A DNA stretch of 64,000 nt from Chrysomallon squamiferum (GCA_012295275.1 CM022671.1:8603386-8667385); one strand, 5' to 3'; counted from the stretch's first letter, positions 24,061 through 37,561 are shown. The notes: generated from the letters alone by a model not told the origin. Program-made: numbers and translations.

Positions 24061-24790
24061 TCTAGTATTTTTAGCGACCTTGGCATTTCCGTAGCAGATC
24101 TTTTCAAAGTTTGATTCCATAACATTTCAAATTAATAATTAGATTCGATTGTTTGATTCTACTAAAGGAATTTTTACTTTTACTTTTTATTTATTTTTAC
24201 TTATTTATTTTTGATTTATTATTTTATTTGATCTATTACTTTAACATTTTCCATTTATATTTTAAAAATCTCAAATTTATGAGGTGGCGCCCTCTAGCAT
24301 GTGGCGCCCCAGGTTGTCTGCCCGAGTTGCTGATTCCCCCAGTCGTTCCTATACATGTAATACACAAGTGTTTTCTTTTCCGAAATATTTTATTTCATTC
24401 TTTGGTCCAGATTTTGTCGGGTTTATTTGTTTATTCTTATAAAAAAAAAAAAAATAATATATAATAAATGAAACTTTCACTTAAACAGTTTTAGAAAAAA
24501 AAATTAATATGGTATATTTTGTTCGGGATTAACATTATTCAGGAGATAATATTAAATGAACACGATAATTCAGAACAAATAATGATTTCCGTCAGAGTGA
24601 AGACCTTGAAATATTTTAAAAGATTCAATAATAGTAAGTCGATATCTCTGTCTCTCACATGAAACTTTGTACTTTATTGTATTTTTTGTGTCATCATTAC
24701 ACAAAAATGTATTAATAAATCCTAACAACCGTTAATGAGATGTCTTCAGACATTCAATCTTTCAATAATTGTTTAAAAACCTCCGAGTAT
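24061..24790. repeat. Repeat family B, copy 4
   Basis: Best-preserved GC-rich core with copy 1: AGGTGGCGCCCTCTAGCATG at about 24280. The TTTTGTCGGG, TCGATATCTCTGTCTCTCAC and CAACCGTTAATGAGATGTC landmarks all follow in order. Ends near 24770 (TCTTTCAATAATTGTT). Confidence 0.75.
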
Positions 24791-26683
24791 TTATGTATTT
24801 ATTTATTATTTATTTATTTGTTTAATTTTTTATTATAGTTTTCCGTCACTACTGCTATGAAAATTAAAAAAAGTAGATCTCTTCTTTTTCTTTATCATCT
24901 CTGTGTAAATGTTAGTAAACTGTCGCATGTATTCATTATTTCTAGCCAGAATAATGCCATGTAATTTAAAACTTGATTAATCTCATATGCAATTTTACTT
25001 GATCAGTTCATTCAAGCAAAAAACAAATTACAGGAAAAAGTCTACATTCAATCAAATTTTTCATCAGCACTGCCTCGCTAATTTCTTTCTTATTTTTTAT
25101 TTTTTTATTGAATGAACATTAAGCTATTTCTGCGACTAAGCCGTAGCGATTATATATAATCTGTGTAAACAAGTGAAAGTATAAGATCCGATCTTATTTT
25201 CAATATATATATATATTTTTTTAATCATTTAAATATATTTTGTTAAAATGACATTTAAATTTATTTATGAGAGACTGTCTTCTACTGCTACTTTCAATAT
25301 ATTATTTTTAATTACAGGAGATGAATAAAATCGTGTGTATATATAACGTGGTTTACAGATCACCCTGATTCGTGCGATTTTATTTAGCTGTAGAGCTATT
25401 GTTTAAAAAAAACATTTTTAAAATATCCGTTAGTTTTGTTTAACTTTTTTTATATTTAAAGATATTCTTACATTTGTTTTTGTAACTGAATCTTTGCTAA
25501 TAACAGAGCAAGTCAAATTTGAAAAGTAAAAAAAAAAAAGATAGAAAAAAGAAAAGAAAAAAGAAGATGAACCAGTTAGGATGAATAAGGGATTAAAAAT
25601 TCGTTAATTCACTGAGTACACGATTGTAAAAAATGGGCTCAGTCTCTTAGGGTTTATTGTGCATTTCTCCGTGCGACATAACGTTATAGAAAAGAAAACA
25701 TTACTTTACTGTTTTTCTGATTATTAGCAAAGAAAAGTCGCCAGTGACAAATAAAACAATTATTTAAAATTAGTTAAAAACCGGATTTTTTGTTTCTTAC
25801 CATTTTCTGCAAAGTCTTTCTACTAAAATGTATACTGTTACGACTGGGAATGAATGTACATTGTTAAGTTCATATAATTATTATATTTGTGTATCTGAGT
25901 GTGCGTGTGACAATGTGTGTCTTTTTTGTGTTTGTGTCTGTGTGTATTCATGTCTGTATGTCTGTAGGTTTACTATCTACGGGACTGGTGATTTAGCTGT
26001 ACCTAAATACTGTTGCAGTTTTGTAGCAAAATAACTGTATAGTTTACATGACATAATAAACTGAAAAAAAAGCCACAGTCGTATGATTATTGCTTGCTAA
26101 CATCGAAACAAAAAAGCCTTTGTCATTCGCGGTTTCAAGTTTTATCTGCGTATTGTTAGTAACGATGTTATATAAATGTATTTTCCTGCTGCTGCTGTTT
26201 TTTTTCTCTCAAGAAAACACGATGTTACTGAAAACAAACCCAGGCCAGATGGAAAACGTAGGCCCAGTTCAAAAGTGTTCATTAATATTAATGTAATCAT
26301 TTATGAATGAATATAAATATGTACATACAGCATATTTGATGTATTTACATTTATGCAATGTTTCCTGAATAAGTGTGAACGTGTAGTTATAGTGTAAATG
26401 TTGTAGTTACAAATAAAATAACTAAATAAATAAAAGAATTAAAACCATAATAATCGTCTTTACCCCCACCCCTTTATCTCTACATGGAAGAGTAAACCCT
26501 GTCAGTTATTATAAGAGAAAGGTTATAATAACCTTGACACACGCACGCATGCACACACACGCGCCCTCTCGTGTGTATTTGTATCTTCTTTTTTCTTCTG
26601 TTTTTTTTAACTTACAGATACATTTTGTTTTAACGAAATAACTTGTTTTGTCTTACTGGCTTTAATACGTTTAAAAATTCTTC
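24791..26683. other. Non-coding, AT-rich
   Basis: Poly-A/T and TTTA runs only. Open frames at 25828-26034 and 26090-26296 are short, use GT-rich sequence and show no family motif or good splice context. Confidence 0.45.
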
Positions 26684-26785
26684 AGTGTGCACCTTGGGCT
26701 ATTTCCCGTTCTAGTCAGAGTCTCGCGACCAGTTTAAGCCTATGATGTGTGCTTTCCTATCTACACACAATGCACGTAGAGATAC
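26684..26785 (+). mobile_element. Fragment of a mollusc-type SINE
   Basis: GTGCACCTTGGGCTATTTCC, CGTTCTAGTCAG, CGCGACCAGTTTAAGCCTAT and GTGTGCTTTCCTATCT follow in the order of the body of a tRNA-derived SINE I recall from gastropod and bivalve genomes (…TTGGGCTATTTC-CGTTC-AG-CAG…). The tRNA-like head and the tail are missing. The assignment is from memory. Confidence 0.5.
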
Positions 26786-27528
26786 TATGTATCTATTTTT
26801 ATTTAGTTATTATACAGAAAAAAACCAGACAGAACAAACGACAACCAGTCTTTGACACTTCGCATTTGAATATGATAAATATTTATCATTTTTTTAAAAT
26901 TAATTTGTTTATGCTGTTCGTATTTAATTTTATTTGCCCTGAAAACACCTGATAAAGTTTAAATATAAAGGCGAAAGTACAGGTAAGTTCATATACCTTT
27001 GATATTACTGACAGTTTATCGAAAGAGATTTTTCTTTATTTAAAGTGGTTTAGTTATTTACACTAGCGCATAATCTTTGCTGATAATCAAGTATAACACG
27101 TTGAAAGAAGCTATTAGAAAATTAATAATAATAATAATGAAGATGACTATGAAAATGATGGTGATGGTGAAGATGATGATGATGATGGCGGTTGTAGTAG
27201 TAATATTAGTAAAACAGTAGTTGTAGTAGAAAAGTGACAACAACAACAAGGACAAGAACAACAGCAAATATAATAATAATATAAATAATAAAATTTCAGA
27301 CATTAATAATATTTTTTTTTTAAATCCCACTAGCAGCAAAATAATAAAAGTAAGTAAGAACACAGTATCAGTTATATATATATTGTGTATGAAACGTTTT
27401 GTTAGAAACTGCTTTAGTTAGTATGTAACCTGTTACTCTACAGTAAAACGAAACATAATAATTACATCATAATATTTAATTTAATCAAGACACAACAAAG
27501 TCTGAAAGAAAAATTAAAATGTATGTAA

Positions 27529-27575
<47 letters not shown>

Positions 27576-27576
27576 A

Positions 27577-27607
<31 letters not shown>

Positions 27608-28136
27608 AAACTGGAGTCATTTGGGACCATATGCCTCTATAGATGGTTTATAAAGATTAAAATGACATGTAAGGAGAATATGTTTTTTTTATGGATGTTA
27701 AAACGTCTATCGAGTGTCAGCTGAAAAACAGCCTCTCAGTGATGACTGCGGGTTTGTTTTTTTTCGTTTTTTTTCTTTATTTTTTTTAGGTTTTTTTTTT
27801 TAATATTTCTCTCTGTCATGACCTCTGTGTTTAACATCGGTTACAAAAGTCTGCTTTCGGTTTTGTAGCAGCAAAAGATTTCATTTGCTTTATCATTTTA
27901 ATGGCGTCAGTGTACAAAAGTTCGATTCATTCGGTCACTCTGCGCATCGTCAGTCCTTTAAGATTTTTGAATTTTTGCCGGATGTTACTCTCTGCCGAAA
28001 TGTTCGTTTCGTACGTTTGCAGATAATGGTGACAAAGTTTTTAAAATAGTCAAATACTCTCTGTCTTCATATTTTAAAAGTATGTATACGTGTTACGCAT
28101 GTGTGTCTGTGCATATATATATATATATATATAACA
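26786..28136. repeat. Simple-sequence-rich non-coding stretch
   Basis: Includes TAA/GAT/GTA trinucleotide mosaic (27120-27260), (GT)n (27531-27573), a short CA array (27590-27606) and TATA (28114-28132). The long minus-strand open frame 27058-27363 is repeat-derived. Confidence 0.75.
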
Positions 28137-28356
28137 TGGCCGTAACTACATTGAGGCAAATGAGGCAAATGTCTCATACCGAAATAAACGATTTTTAAAA
28201 TTTTTATTTTTTTATTTTTTATTTGTTATTTTGTTCATGGTTACTTCACTAGCAAAAATATGCCAGAAAAATGGCTAGAATCGAGGATTTTGCCTCTTTC
28301 AGAACCCGCTCTCAAAGTGTTTTTGCCTCATTTCAAAACGAGTCTAGTTACGGCCA
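28137..28356. mobile_element. 220-bp non-autonomous DNA transposon (MITE), hAT-like
   Basis: Perfect 12-bp terminal inverted repeats, TGGCCGTAACTA at 28137-28148 and TAGTTACGGCCA at 28345-28356. An internal inverted pair follows, with ATGAGGCAAA on the left (28158-28167) and TTTTGCCTCATT on the right. No transposase. The target duplication cannot be read because both flanks are AT repeats. The hAT assignment is only by resemblance of the ends (GGCCGTAACTA). Confidence 0.72.
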
Positions 28357-28413
28357 ATATATGTATATATTGTACAAATATATATAATGTTGTATGTGTT
28401 GTTTATCTGTGTA

Positions 28414-28547
28414 CGTATGTATGTATGTATGTATGTATGTATGTATGTATGTATGTATGTATGTATGTATGTATGTATGTATGTATGTATGTATGTATGT
28501 ATGTATGTATGTATGTATGTATGTATGTATGTATGTATGTATGTATG
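28414..28547. repeat. (GTAT)n tetranucleotide array
   Basis: About 33 perfect units. Because each turn of three units is open in all frames, it yields spurious MYVC and IHTY reading frames on both strands. Confidence 0.97.
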
Positions 28548-28694
28548 CAGAGCAGATAGCATCCTGTTTAGACAAGGTTTTTTCATAATAGATTAACAGT
28601 AGTTGGACGAGACCTTGAAAATGGTGTCGGTTTACAAAAAAATCTGGATTAGTAAAAGTATGTATATATGTATGTGTCTATGCATATATATTTT

Positions 28695-28698
<4 letters not shown>

Positions 28699-28736
<38 letters not shown>

Positions 28737-28824
28737 GTAAAATGTGTGTTTTAATGTATATGTGTGTGGACATATGTATGTTTGTATGTATATATGTGTA
28801 TAAATATGTATGAGCATTATTTTA

Positions 28825-28862
<38 letters not shown>

Positions 28863-29101
28863 ATACATTTATATATTAATATGCGTTTCAGAGATATTCA
28901 CTATTTTGATTTTTCATGTTTAAACAAATGACTTAATATGAAAATACTCCTTTCGAGATTTCAGTAAAACGAGTCTTGTTAACTTACGAAACGAGACTAT
29001 GGAGAAAAACAATCTATGTGTATCACACGTCCACCCGTGTATTTGTCAATAAGTATGTATGAAAATATGTATGTAATGTATGTCCTAAGTACGTACGTAT
29101 G

Positions 29102-29148
<47 letters not shown>

Positions 29149-29150
29149 AC
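28699..29150. repeat. CA/GT/GTAT microsatellite cluster
   Basis: CA array at 28699-28731, GT array at 28829-28861, and mixed GT and GTAT at 29107-29150, just upstream of the candidate first exon at 29365. Confidence 0.9.
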
Positions 29151-29364
29151 ATTTTTAACTTTTTTTTCTATAGTTTTAACCGTGGCGTCACCAGAGCAAA
29201 TATCCGATATGCGATTGCTCAGAGCGAAAGCAGACAGATGAAAACCGATCGAGTCCAGTGTGAGTATCTGCAGAGTCACTAACGATTGCGTGAGAGGGCA
29301 GAAAATCTAACGGGCCGCGGCTTCACATCCTAATTTTAAAATTTAATTTTCTTCTGCTGTCACT

Positions 29365-29515
29365 ATGGCTTCAGATCCGAATTCGAACAATTCTGTGAAA
29401 CCGAATGACCAAAAGCTAGTGTCCAGAGACAACGAAAACGGACACGGTAGCAAAACGATTCGAAATGAAAAAGGAATTCTTTTGAATCCGGCGTTGTTGG
29501 AAACGTACAAAAAAT
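29365..29515 (+). CDS. Candidate alternative first exon (1a), possibly of the SLC26 gene
   Basis: Starts at ATG 29365 (context TCACTATGGC) and is open for 50 codons plus one base, then a strong GTGAGT donor at 29516. Base composition is markedly less AT-rich than the surroundings from about 29175. The encoded polar, Asn/Lys-rich leader ends GILLNPALLETYKK. It ends in phase 1, the phase needed to join the SLC26 exon at 59178 (junction codon TAT). That would require a 29.7-kb intron. Alternatively it joins the nearby exon at 30535 (see there). The exon call is moderate; the partner is inference. Confidence 0.48.
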
Positions 29516-30534
29516 GTGAGTAAAGTGTTTTAATTTATTTCAAGTGCTAGGAACAGATGTAATGGTGATAAAACGTAGGTGTTAGAGGTGTTCATTTTAC
29601 GCCCCTTTTTTTCTGTCCAGTTTCGCGCTGTTGTGCATTACTTAGTAATGAGAAATATTTTGTAAAATTATTAGAGTAGTAACAGATATTTACTATTTTG
29701 TTTATAATTTATATACATTTATTATTTTCATTTATTTATTTATTATTTAAAAAAAGAAAAAATGAATATTTAGAGAAAACATAATTTTGCAGAATTCGCT
29801 TCATGTAGTCTTCATTGAACTATGTAACTTAAACATATCGCTACGAAGATATTATCCATCTGTCATATAATACAGTCATACACAGACATACATACACACA
29901 AATATATGTAATACACACATATACATACATCCACACATACAAAAATACATACACAAATACATACATAAAACCAATTTTTTTATATATATAAAATGTTAGT
30001 ATAATATTCAAGCAGTATGGGCAAACTTTGTTTCGGGCGTGGGGCCCGTGTGTTCATTAATGGATTCCTTCTTCTGATGACGTGTACAATTTCTAAATAT
30101 TTATTTTCAAGAAAGACTGAGAATCATTTGTTTCATTTCCAAAAATGAAAGACAAATTTATGCCGCATTCAGAAAAAGTCATTTATCAAAATGTCACATC
30201 ATTCAGAGGAATCCTTCCCCTGCTTGGAGGCAGCGTTCCTATTGGCCAAGCCGCTGAAGACAGTTTGGAGTTCTGTATTAATAGCTTAGATTTCCAAAAT
30301 AACTTTTAATAAGAACATAACTACTTGAAGTGACGCTTCTAGGGAAGGAAACTTTGCCTCATGCATTTTGTGAGAAAAAGAACAACGTGTCCGTTAATTA
30401 ATTTCACTCTCTGGTTTAACCCTCCTCCTGCCCCCCCAAAAACAAGATAAAGAAAAGAAAGACATTTACCAAAATGAATAAGTAAATAAATAAATCATTA
30501 CAGTAATAACCATGTGTATCGTCTTTATTTGCAG

Positions 30535-30596
30535 TCGTTGCAAAACCTCGAAAGACTAAGCCTGTGAGTCGCACGTTTATACTCGATCGATTATAG
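30535..30596 (+). CDS. Candidate second exon after 29365-29515, ending a ~70-residue protein
   Basis: Preceded by a good acceptor (GTCTTTATTTGCAG). In the phase left by exon 29365-29515 it reads F-VAKPRKTKPVSRTFILDRL and stops at TAG (30594-30596), giving a 70-residue basic-tailed product. A donor-like GTGAGT at 30564 would make it a 29-nt exon ending in phase 0, which cannot join the SLC26 exon at 59178. This is a rival to the long-range splice model. No family recognised. Confidence 0.3.
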
Positions 30597-31453
30597 CAAA
30601 CATTTCAGTTTGTTTCTCTCTACACGATATCTGCAGTTAGTTATTAATAAAACAGATTATAAAGCGCTGAAGCCTTCTTTACCTAATACTGCAAAATTGA
30701 TGTTCTGTGATATCGTTTAATTTAAACAAACCTCTTTTGTGTGTTTGTGTGTGCATGTGTATCTGTGCGTGTGTGTGTGTGTATGTGTGTGTGTGCTACT
30801 GAAGAAAAAGGGGGAAGGTTTGAGTATAAGCATATTTATGATAATGATATCTTAGTCAAAAACGTACAGTAGAAATTATTTTGTTTGCGATGTCTGCGAT
30901 ATGCCTTTTTGTTTCAAGGTCAAGGTCAGTGAAAGTTACTTCCGGGCAATTTATGTATACAGAATTTACATACGTACGTACATTCATACACAGGTGCGGA
31001 CTTATACACACATCACCCACATAAATACATAAACATTTTCAAACAGATACACACATAGACGGATGATTGGAACCATAATATAAAAATACACACACTGACA
31101 TACTCCCATCTATCTTTTTATCTATCCATCTAACTATCTATCTATCCATCTATCTATCTATCTATCTATCTATTTCTATCACAAATACACACACATACAT
31201 AAACACACACTAAGTTAGGGACAGCCGGGTACCTGAAAGTATGAGTCGAAAAATTTGGCACTTTCACTGATCTTTGTAAAGCCTGTTTTGGATTCTAGGT
31301 CAGCCTAACATGGCCACACGAGTCACATGACAATGCGACTGACATATACAACATTTGTTTTCAATAAGCTTGCTGGAGTACATTCACAGGGCTTGACAGT
31401 AACATGTACATCATATCTGACCGTGATAAAAACCTTTTGTCTCGTCAAGTTTG

Positions 31454-31490
<37 letters not shown>

Positions 31491-32925
31491 CTTAAAAATA
31501 GTAGCATGACACTAAAGGAATGTTTTTCTAGAGTACAACCATTACAATGCCAGGGGCACCTTGCGAAAAGACAATAAGTCAGGGTTGGTGGTATAATACA
31601 ATCGTGATGACTGATACGAGGCTGAAACGTGATTTACTTTGAACTAATTATTTTGTAAGAATAAAAGATACTTCCCCTTTGAATTGCTTCTGAAAGAAAA
31701 AGAAGAAAAAAAAAGCAATGGAACGCTCTGTTAATTTGTTTTAAATATGATCACACCTTCTTTAACGCGTATTTTTACAGAATTATTCCCTGACTGTGTA
31801 GTAGTTTGAGCTTTTTAACGTTCCAGCCTGCCTGAAGATTTGTTTTCAAAGTTCTTATTATTTTTTTTACTTGTGTGTGGGTCCTCTGTGGTTGCTATTT
31901 GAAAAATGGAGCATGTTTACTCTTAGGATTATGTATGCAATAAAAATGTTTCACAATCAAAAGTCCACGATTAAAAGTTAATCAGTGAGCTGAAGTGGTG
32001 CAGTTAAATAAAACAGTTTTTATTTTTGTGATTATTAATTTTAAATTTAGATTATCAGTATTCAAGAAAGGCTCCTAGAAAATATATATATATATATATT
32101 TAAACTTGTCCATTATTTACGATGACATTTGAAAAAGTTAAATTTAGTTGCTGGCAGTAAATCTGTGGTATGAAACAGGCTGGAGAAATGTTTGCTTCTC
32201 CAGATGGTAACAAAAGTCTTTAGAAAACGCAGTTTTTACTTATTAAATCATATTTGAATAGAAGCACAATGGTAAACAGGAGCGAATCCACGCACGATTT
32301 CGTGGATAGTGTTTGAACTGATAGATTTATTTCAGAACATCCTTAATAACGCTTTACATTTTGCAGAATTTTATTTGTAAAGGGAGCTTATAATTATGTG
32401 AAACAGCATTAGATAGCATTTATTCTCCCTGGATCCGTTACTGGTTATGTTACTGAGTGTATCGCATATCAGAAACCAGTCCTCTTCTGTAGTCATCCGT
32501 AGCGCTGTCAGTCACGTTAACACGGTGAAACTGAATACAAGGTTTACCAGAAAACCGCTATCTACACTAGGGCTGTCTTACACCCCCGTTCACTGCACAG
32601 TTTAACAAGTCGGGTTTAAAACAACAGTAATTATGCTTCACGGTCCTGGCAGGTTAGTGGACGTGAATCAAATATAATAAACCTGCTAAATAATAATACA
32701 TGTCAAGTAAATTGTGAAATCTTGTAAATTCATATAAGTTCTGGTTTATTGAAGCCTCATGTCATGAAAACGATAAGCAAATACCTGACAGCAGAGATGC
32801 AATAGTTACTTTTACAGTTAATTTCTACAGTTAAGATCTTTAGCAATAATTTGCTGGCCACTCCTAGCCTTAAAGTGTACTTTCTAGTTGAAAAGAAAAC
32901 CTACTTACAGATACGTCCTACCCGA
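30597..32925. other. Non-coding with microsatellites
   Basis: Contains a GT run (about 30772-30794), a GATA-type array (TATC, 31134-31172) and a ~35-base poly-A (31454-31488). AT and TTTA runs recur. No supportable exon. Confidence 0.5.
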
Positions 32926-33222
32926 AAAAAATTTCGACTTGATAATGATTTCTTCTAAATTTCGCCTTCTACTTAATAATGATTTCTTCTAAATTTCGCC
33001 TTATACTTAATAATACTTTCTACTTGATAATGCCTTTTATTTTATAGCGTGTTTTACTTGATAACGCCTTTTTTAATATAACGCTTTCTACTTGATAATA
33101 CAGTTTACTACAAAATGCACTCTACTTAATAATATTTCTGCTTGATAAAGTATTCTACTACATAAAGCCTTCTACTTTATAAAACCGCCTACTAGATAAA
33201 GCATTCTACTTAAAGACGCCAT
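32926..33222. repeat. Degenerate minisatellite, unit about 18-25 bp
   Basis: The phrase CTTCTACTTGATAATGCC and its variants (CTTGATAA, CTTAATAA, CTAGATAAAGC) repeat about thirteen times. The first two copies share a longer 35-bp unit ending GATTTCTTCTAAATTTCGCC. Confidence 0.75.
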
Positions 33223-33644
33223 CTCTTCCATAATTTTGTTTTTCTTAGTCTACACTAAAAAGAAAATTAGCAAAAAAAAAAAAAAAAAAATGATTTATTA
33301 CGCTGATATAAAAAAGAAAAAAAAACATGTTTATGCCGTTGTCATTATATTGTATGAATAAGCAGAGTCTTTAATTCTGTCCACGGCATCAAGGTTAACA
33401 AATAAAACAGTTCTTTAATCTGGTATCACTGTCACACACCCAAGATATTAAATCATCTGAGTAACATTATACTGTAATACTGTTTCTATCTTAGTTTAAA
33501 TTCTATATGTTATATGCCTAACATTAAATAAACTGATTATAAAACGACAATAAATCAGCACAGTACTGAGGCATCCTTTCATTCTCAGTGAAACCAGAAC
33601 TGATCCGAGATCTCCAGATCATATTCATATATATATATATATAT

Positions 33645-34432
<788 letters not shown>

Positions 34433-34489
<57 letters not shown>
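34433..34489. repeat. (CT)n microsatellite
   Basis: About 28 CT units. Confidence 0.97.
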
Positions 34490-34494
<5 letters not shown>

Positions 34495-35803
34495 TTCAGT
34501 ATCTCTGTGTTCTTTTTTGTCTCTTTCTGTATAAGTGTATTTGTATGTAAGAGGGTTCGTACGGACTCAATATGTTTATCATTAAAACCAACAATAACTC
34601 AACTTTGAACTTCGATCTGACATGCAGACGAATTATCCTTAGTGGTGTCACTACAAATGTCATGTCAAGCCGCACCAGATAAAAGAATGTGGAGACGTAA
34701 TGATGGTTTTTGACGATAGTCTTGCAGAAAAATTATGATGATGATGACGTTAATAATGAAGACAATAATGATATAGACGATGATGAAGAGACTTTAAAAT
34801 ATCCCAAAGATTTTAAAATAATTCCTTGCTGGTTCTTTTGTCTTCCATCTGTTTCTGAGCATTTTTAAAGCATTTTTATGTATTATTTCGTATCAAATCA
34901 AACATTGGGCAATGACAGTTGAAAACCTAAAGAACAAGTTAACTTTAAGATCCAGACTTTATGATGCCGAATTCACCTCAACACAAGAGCAATAGCAACA
35001 ACAATTTTAACAAAACCTCTTTGACTACTTATCTTAAAATCTCTTTCAAAACACAAAATTTATTTTTTTGTCCAATTATTGAACGAAAACTTACTTGAAC
35101 TCTTCCAGTACTTTGGTTCACAGTTAAACCGAAAGAATCCATAAAGCGTTTACATCTTGTATTGCAAAAGAAAGAAAAGAAGAAGAAGAAGAAAAACTGA
35201 TACTAAAACGACACATCCAGTATCTTGCCCAATTTCACTAAAAATGATTCCAAAGAGGGAGGTTTACGGGAAACACTAATGAATGACTACAATCGTTTCA
35301 CAAAATGGGAACGATTATCGGCTCGTAGCTTCTTATTAGCTATGTATATGAGGACGGTGTTATTGAAACGTGATGTTACGAGGGAAGATCCACAAGCCGA
35401 ATATAACAGCCAAGTCTTTGAGCAGTCACAGCCACAAATTACGGAGTACCGAACAGGACATGATCATATTTGAGTAACTGTGTCGTTGTTATGTCTGTTA
35501 AATTAAGGCAGTGTTTATAGACAAATATATATTCTGTCGGGAACACAGTAGAACAGAAACAGTCATTAAAAGTGAATGTTAAAAATGTATTTTCTCAAAA
35601 GAGTTTATTCTGTAACAGTAATCTAATATTAACCCCTTTGTTAAGAATTCTGTTTCAAAACCGTTTGACAGTTTACTGTAAAAGAATACCTATATATGCA
35701 GAAGTAAAACGTTAACCTTCAAAAAAAAAAAAAAAAAAAAAAAAGTAAAAAAACAGCCCAAAACACAAACCAGAAAAACAACAAAAAGTTAACCTACTTC
35801 GAA

Positions 35804-35839
<36 letters not shown>

Positions 35840-36870
35840 AATCACAACAACAAAATGTTTTTATTCTCACCCATGTCAGGTTCATTCAGTAATTTACGAT
35901 CTGATCTCAGATTTATTTTCGTCGTTTATCACTGATGTGTATTCCAAAAACTTCAGTTATTCGTTCGTAATTGGAAATTTCTGACATTGCTAATGTCTCG
36001 GATGACTCACAAAGGGTTCCAGTTACTGACCCACGTCACTGTGTGTTGTGTTAGGTGAGGCAGAGCGATACCCCGGGCTTTCACCCTTCCACTGTCCGTG
36101 CATTCGCAGATATTCAGTAAACAACGAAGAAAACCGAGGCAAAACAGATATGTAATCAGAATCGAAGTGATCAAATATCCCCTCTGAAACTTAATACTTT
36201 CTTGTTATCTGATATCCATAGCATAATAAAAACCACATCATCAGCAAAAACTACAGTAATAATAATAGTGGTAGTAACGGTAGGGAAAATAGTAGTAGTA
36301 ATAGTAATTATATCACTAATAATAGTAGTAGCAGTAATAGTAATAGTCGTGGTGGAAGTAGTACTTGCAGTTGTAGTAGTATCGGTAGTAGTAGTTGTTG
36401 TACATATAATTACTACTACTTCTACTATTTTCACCTCAAATAACAGATTTCAGCTCCCGTTCTTCTTTTATATGATTACATTGCAGAGATGTAGATCTTA
36501 ATCTCACGCTTTGTTCTAAAAATTCCAAATCTTTTCAGCATTTAATACAGACTATGGTGTTTTTAAACCTCTGGTTGTAATTAACATACAGATAATGATA
36601 AATATTCGGAAAATGTGACAAATAACGACTGGATGATTCAGTTAATTACACTGGTATGAAAGAAGTCTAATCAGATATCTGTAAGCATCAAAGAAATAAG
36701 GATTAATGAGAAATAAGGATTTCAAAGAAATAAAGATTAATGAGAAATCCAGGTAACAGAATATTGATTGAGTTAACGCGAGTTTGTTCATAAATGTGCA
36801 ACATTGTCTGACTTAAATCAATATGAAGTTTTGGAAAACAAATACGAAAGCCTCAAGAATACAGTTAAGC
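34490..36870. other. Non-coding with trinucleotide and poly-A tracts
   Basis: Contains poly-A tracts (35720-35743 and 35806-35838) and a GTA/ATA trinucleotide mosaic (36255-36425) that produces long V/I-rich frames. An 82-codon plus-strand frame at 35225-35473 is not low-complexity, but it lacks a convincing ATG context, splice sites or a family motif. Confidence 0.45.
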
Positions 36871-36874
36871 GATT

Positions 36875-36878
36875 CACA

Positions 36879-36918
<40 letters not shown>

Positions 36919-37080
36919 CATGCATGCATGCACATATGCATGCACATATACATACACATACACATATATACATACACACACATACACACATACATACATA
37001 TACATACATACATAAACACATACACAGACAGACACACGTACATAAACAAAATCATACATACATAAAACATACAGACAAGC
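36875..37080. repeat. (CA)n and CATA/CATG composite array
   Basis: CA units to about 36916, then ATGC/CATA variants. The array is open in several frames on both strands; these frames are artefacts. Confidence 0.93.
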
Positions 37081-37265
37081 ACTCGAATTACCATCATCCT
37101 GAAGACGTCTTCAGATTGTATGTATAGTTCAAATCACAGTTATCTACAAGCTGTTATACTTTCAACAATACTGAAACGTTTATATAGTAATAGACTTCGA
37201 TTTGAGCTAGTAAGTTTAATAAAACTCAACAAAAATCTTACAAGAATATATGTATACATACATAC

Positions 37266-37268
<3 letters not shown>

Positions 37269-37363
<95 letters not shown>
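37269..37363. repeat. (GA)n microsatellite
   Basis: About 47 GA units, ending roughly 200 bases upstream of the candidate exon at 37562. Confidence 0.97.
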
Positions 37364-37364
<1 letters not shown>

Positions 37365-37561
37365 CATATACGCTTAATTATGTCACCAGAGGGTTTCCAT
37401 AGACTTCTGAAAAAAAAAAAAAAAAGAAGAAGAAAACGTCAATAAAAAATCCGTTTTGCCTCAGTCTGTATGATTGTTTGACCATGTCACTCGTGGACAG
37501 AATACTGCAATTAGTGAAGAAACAAAATTAAACAGAAAATTATAATTTCTAAAATCTGGGT

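Noticed and set aside
27058-27363. 101-codon Ile/Leu-rich minus-strand frame resembling membrane segments
   Set aside because: It is the translation of TAA/GAT/GTA trinucleotide repeats.
28260-28596. Several MYVC and HTYI frames on both strands
   Set aside because: Pure translation of the (GTAT)n array.
35225-35473. 82-codon plus-strand frame of normal composition
   Set aside because: No ATG near its start, no acceptor or donor of quality, no motif. Kept only as a note in the gap description.
36171-36501. Val/Ile-rich and Thr-rich frames
   Set aside because: GTA/ATA trinucleotide mosaic read in opposite directions.
36804-37127. Frames of TH, VCV and CMYV repeats up to 107 codons
   Set aside because: Low-complexity translation of CA/CATA arrays.
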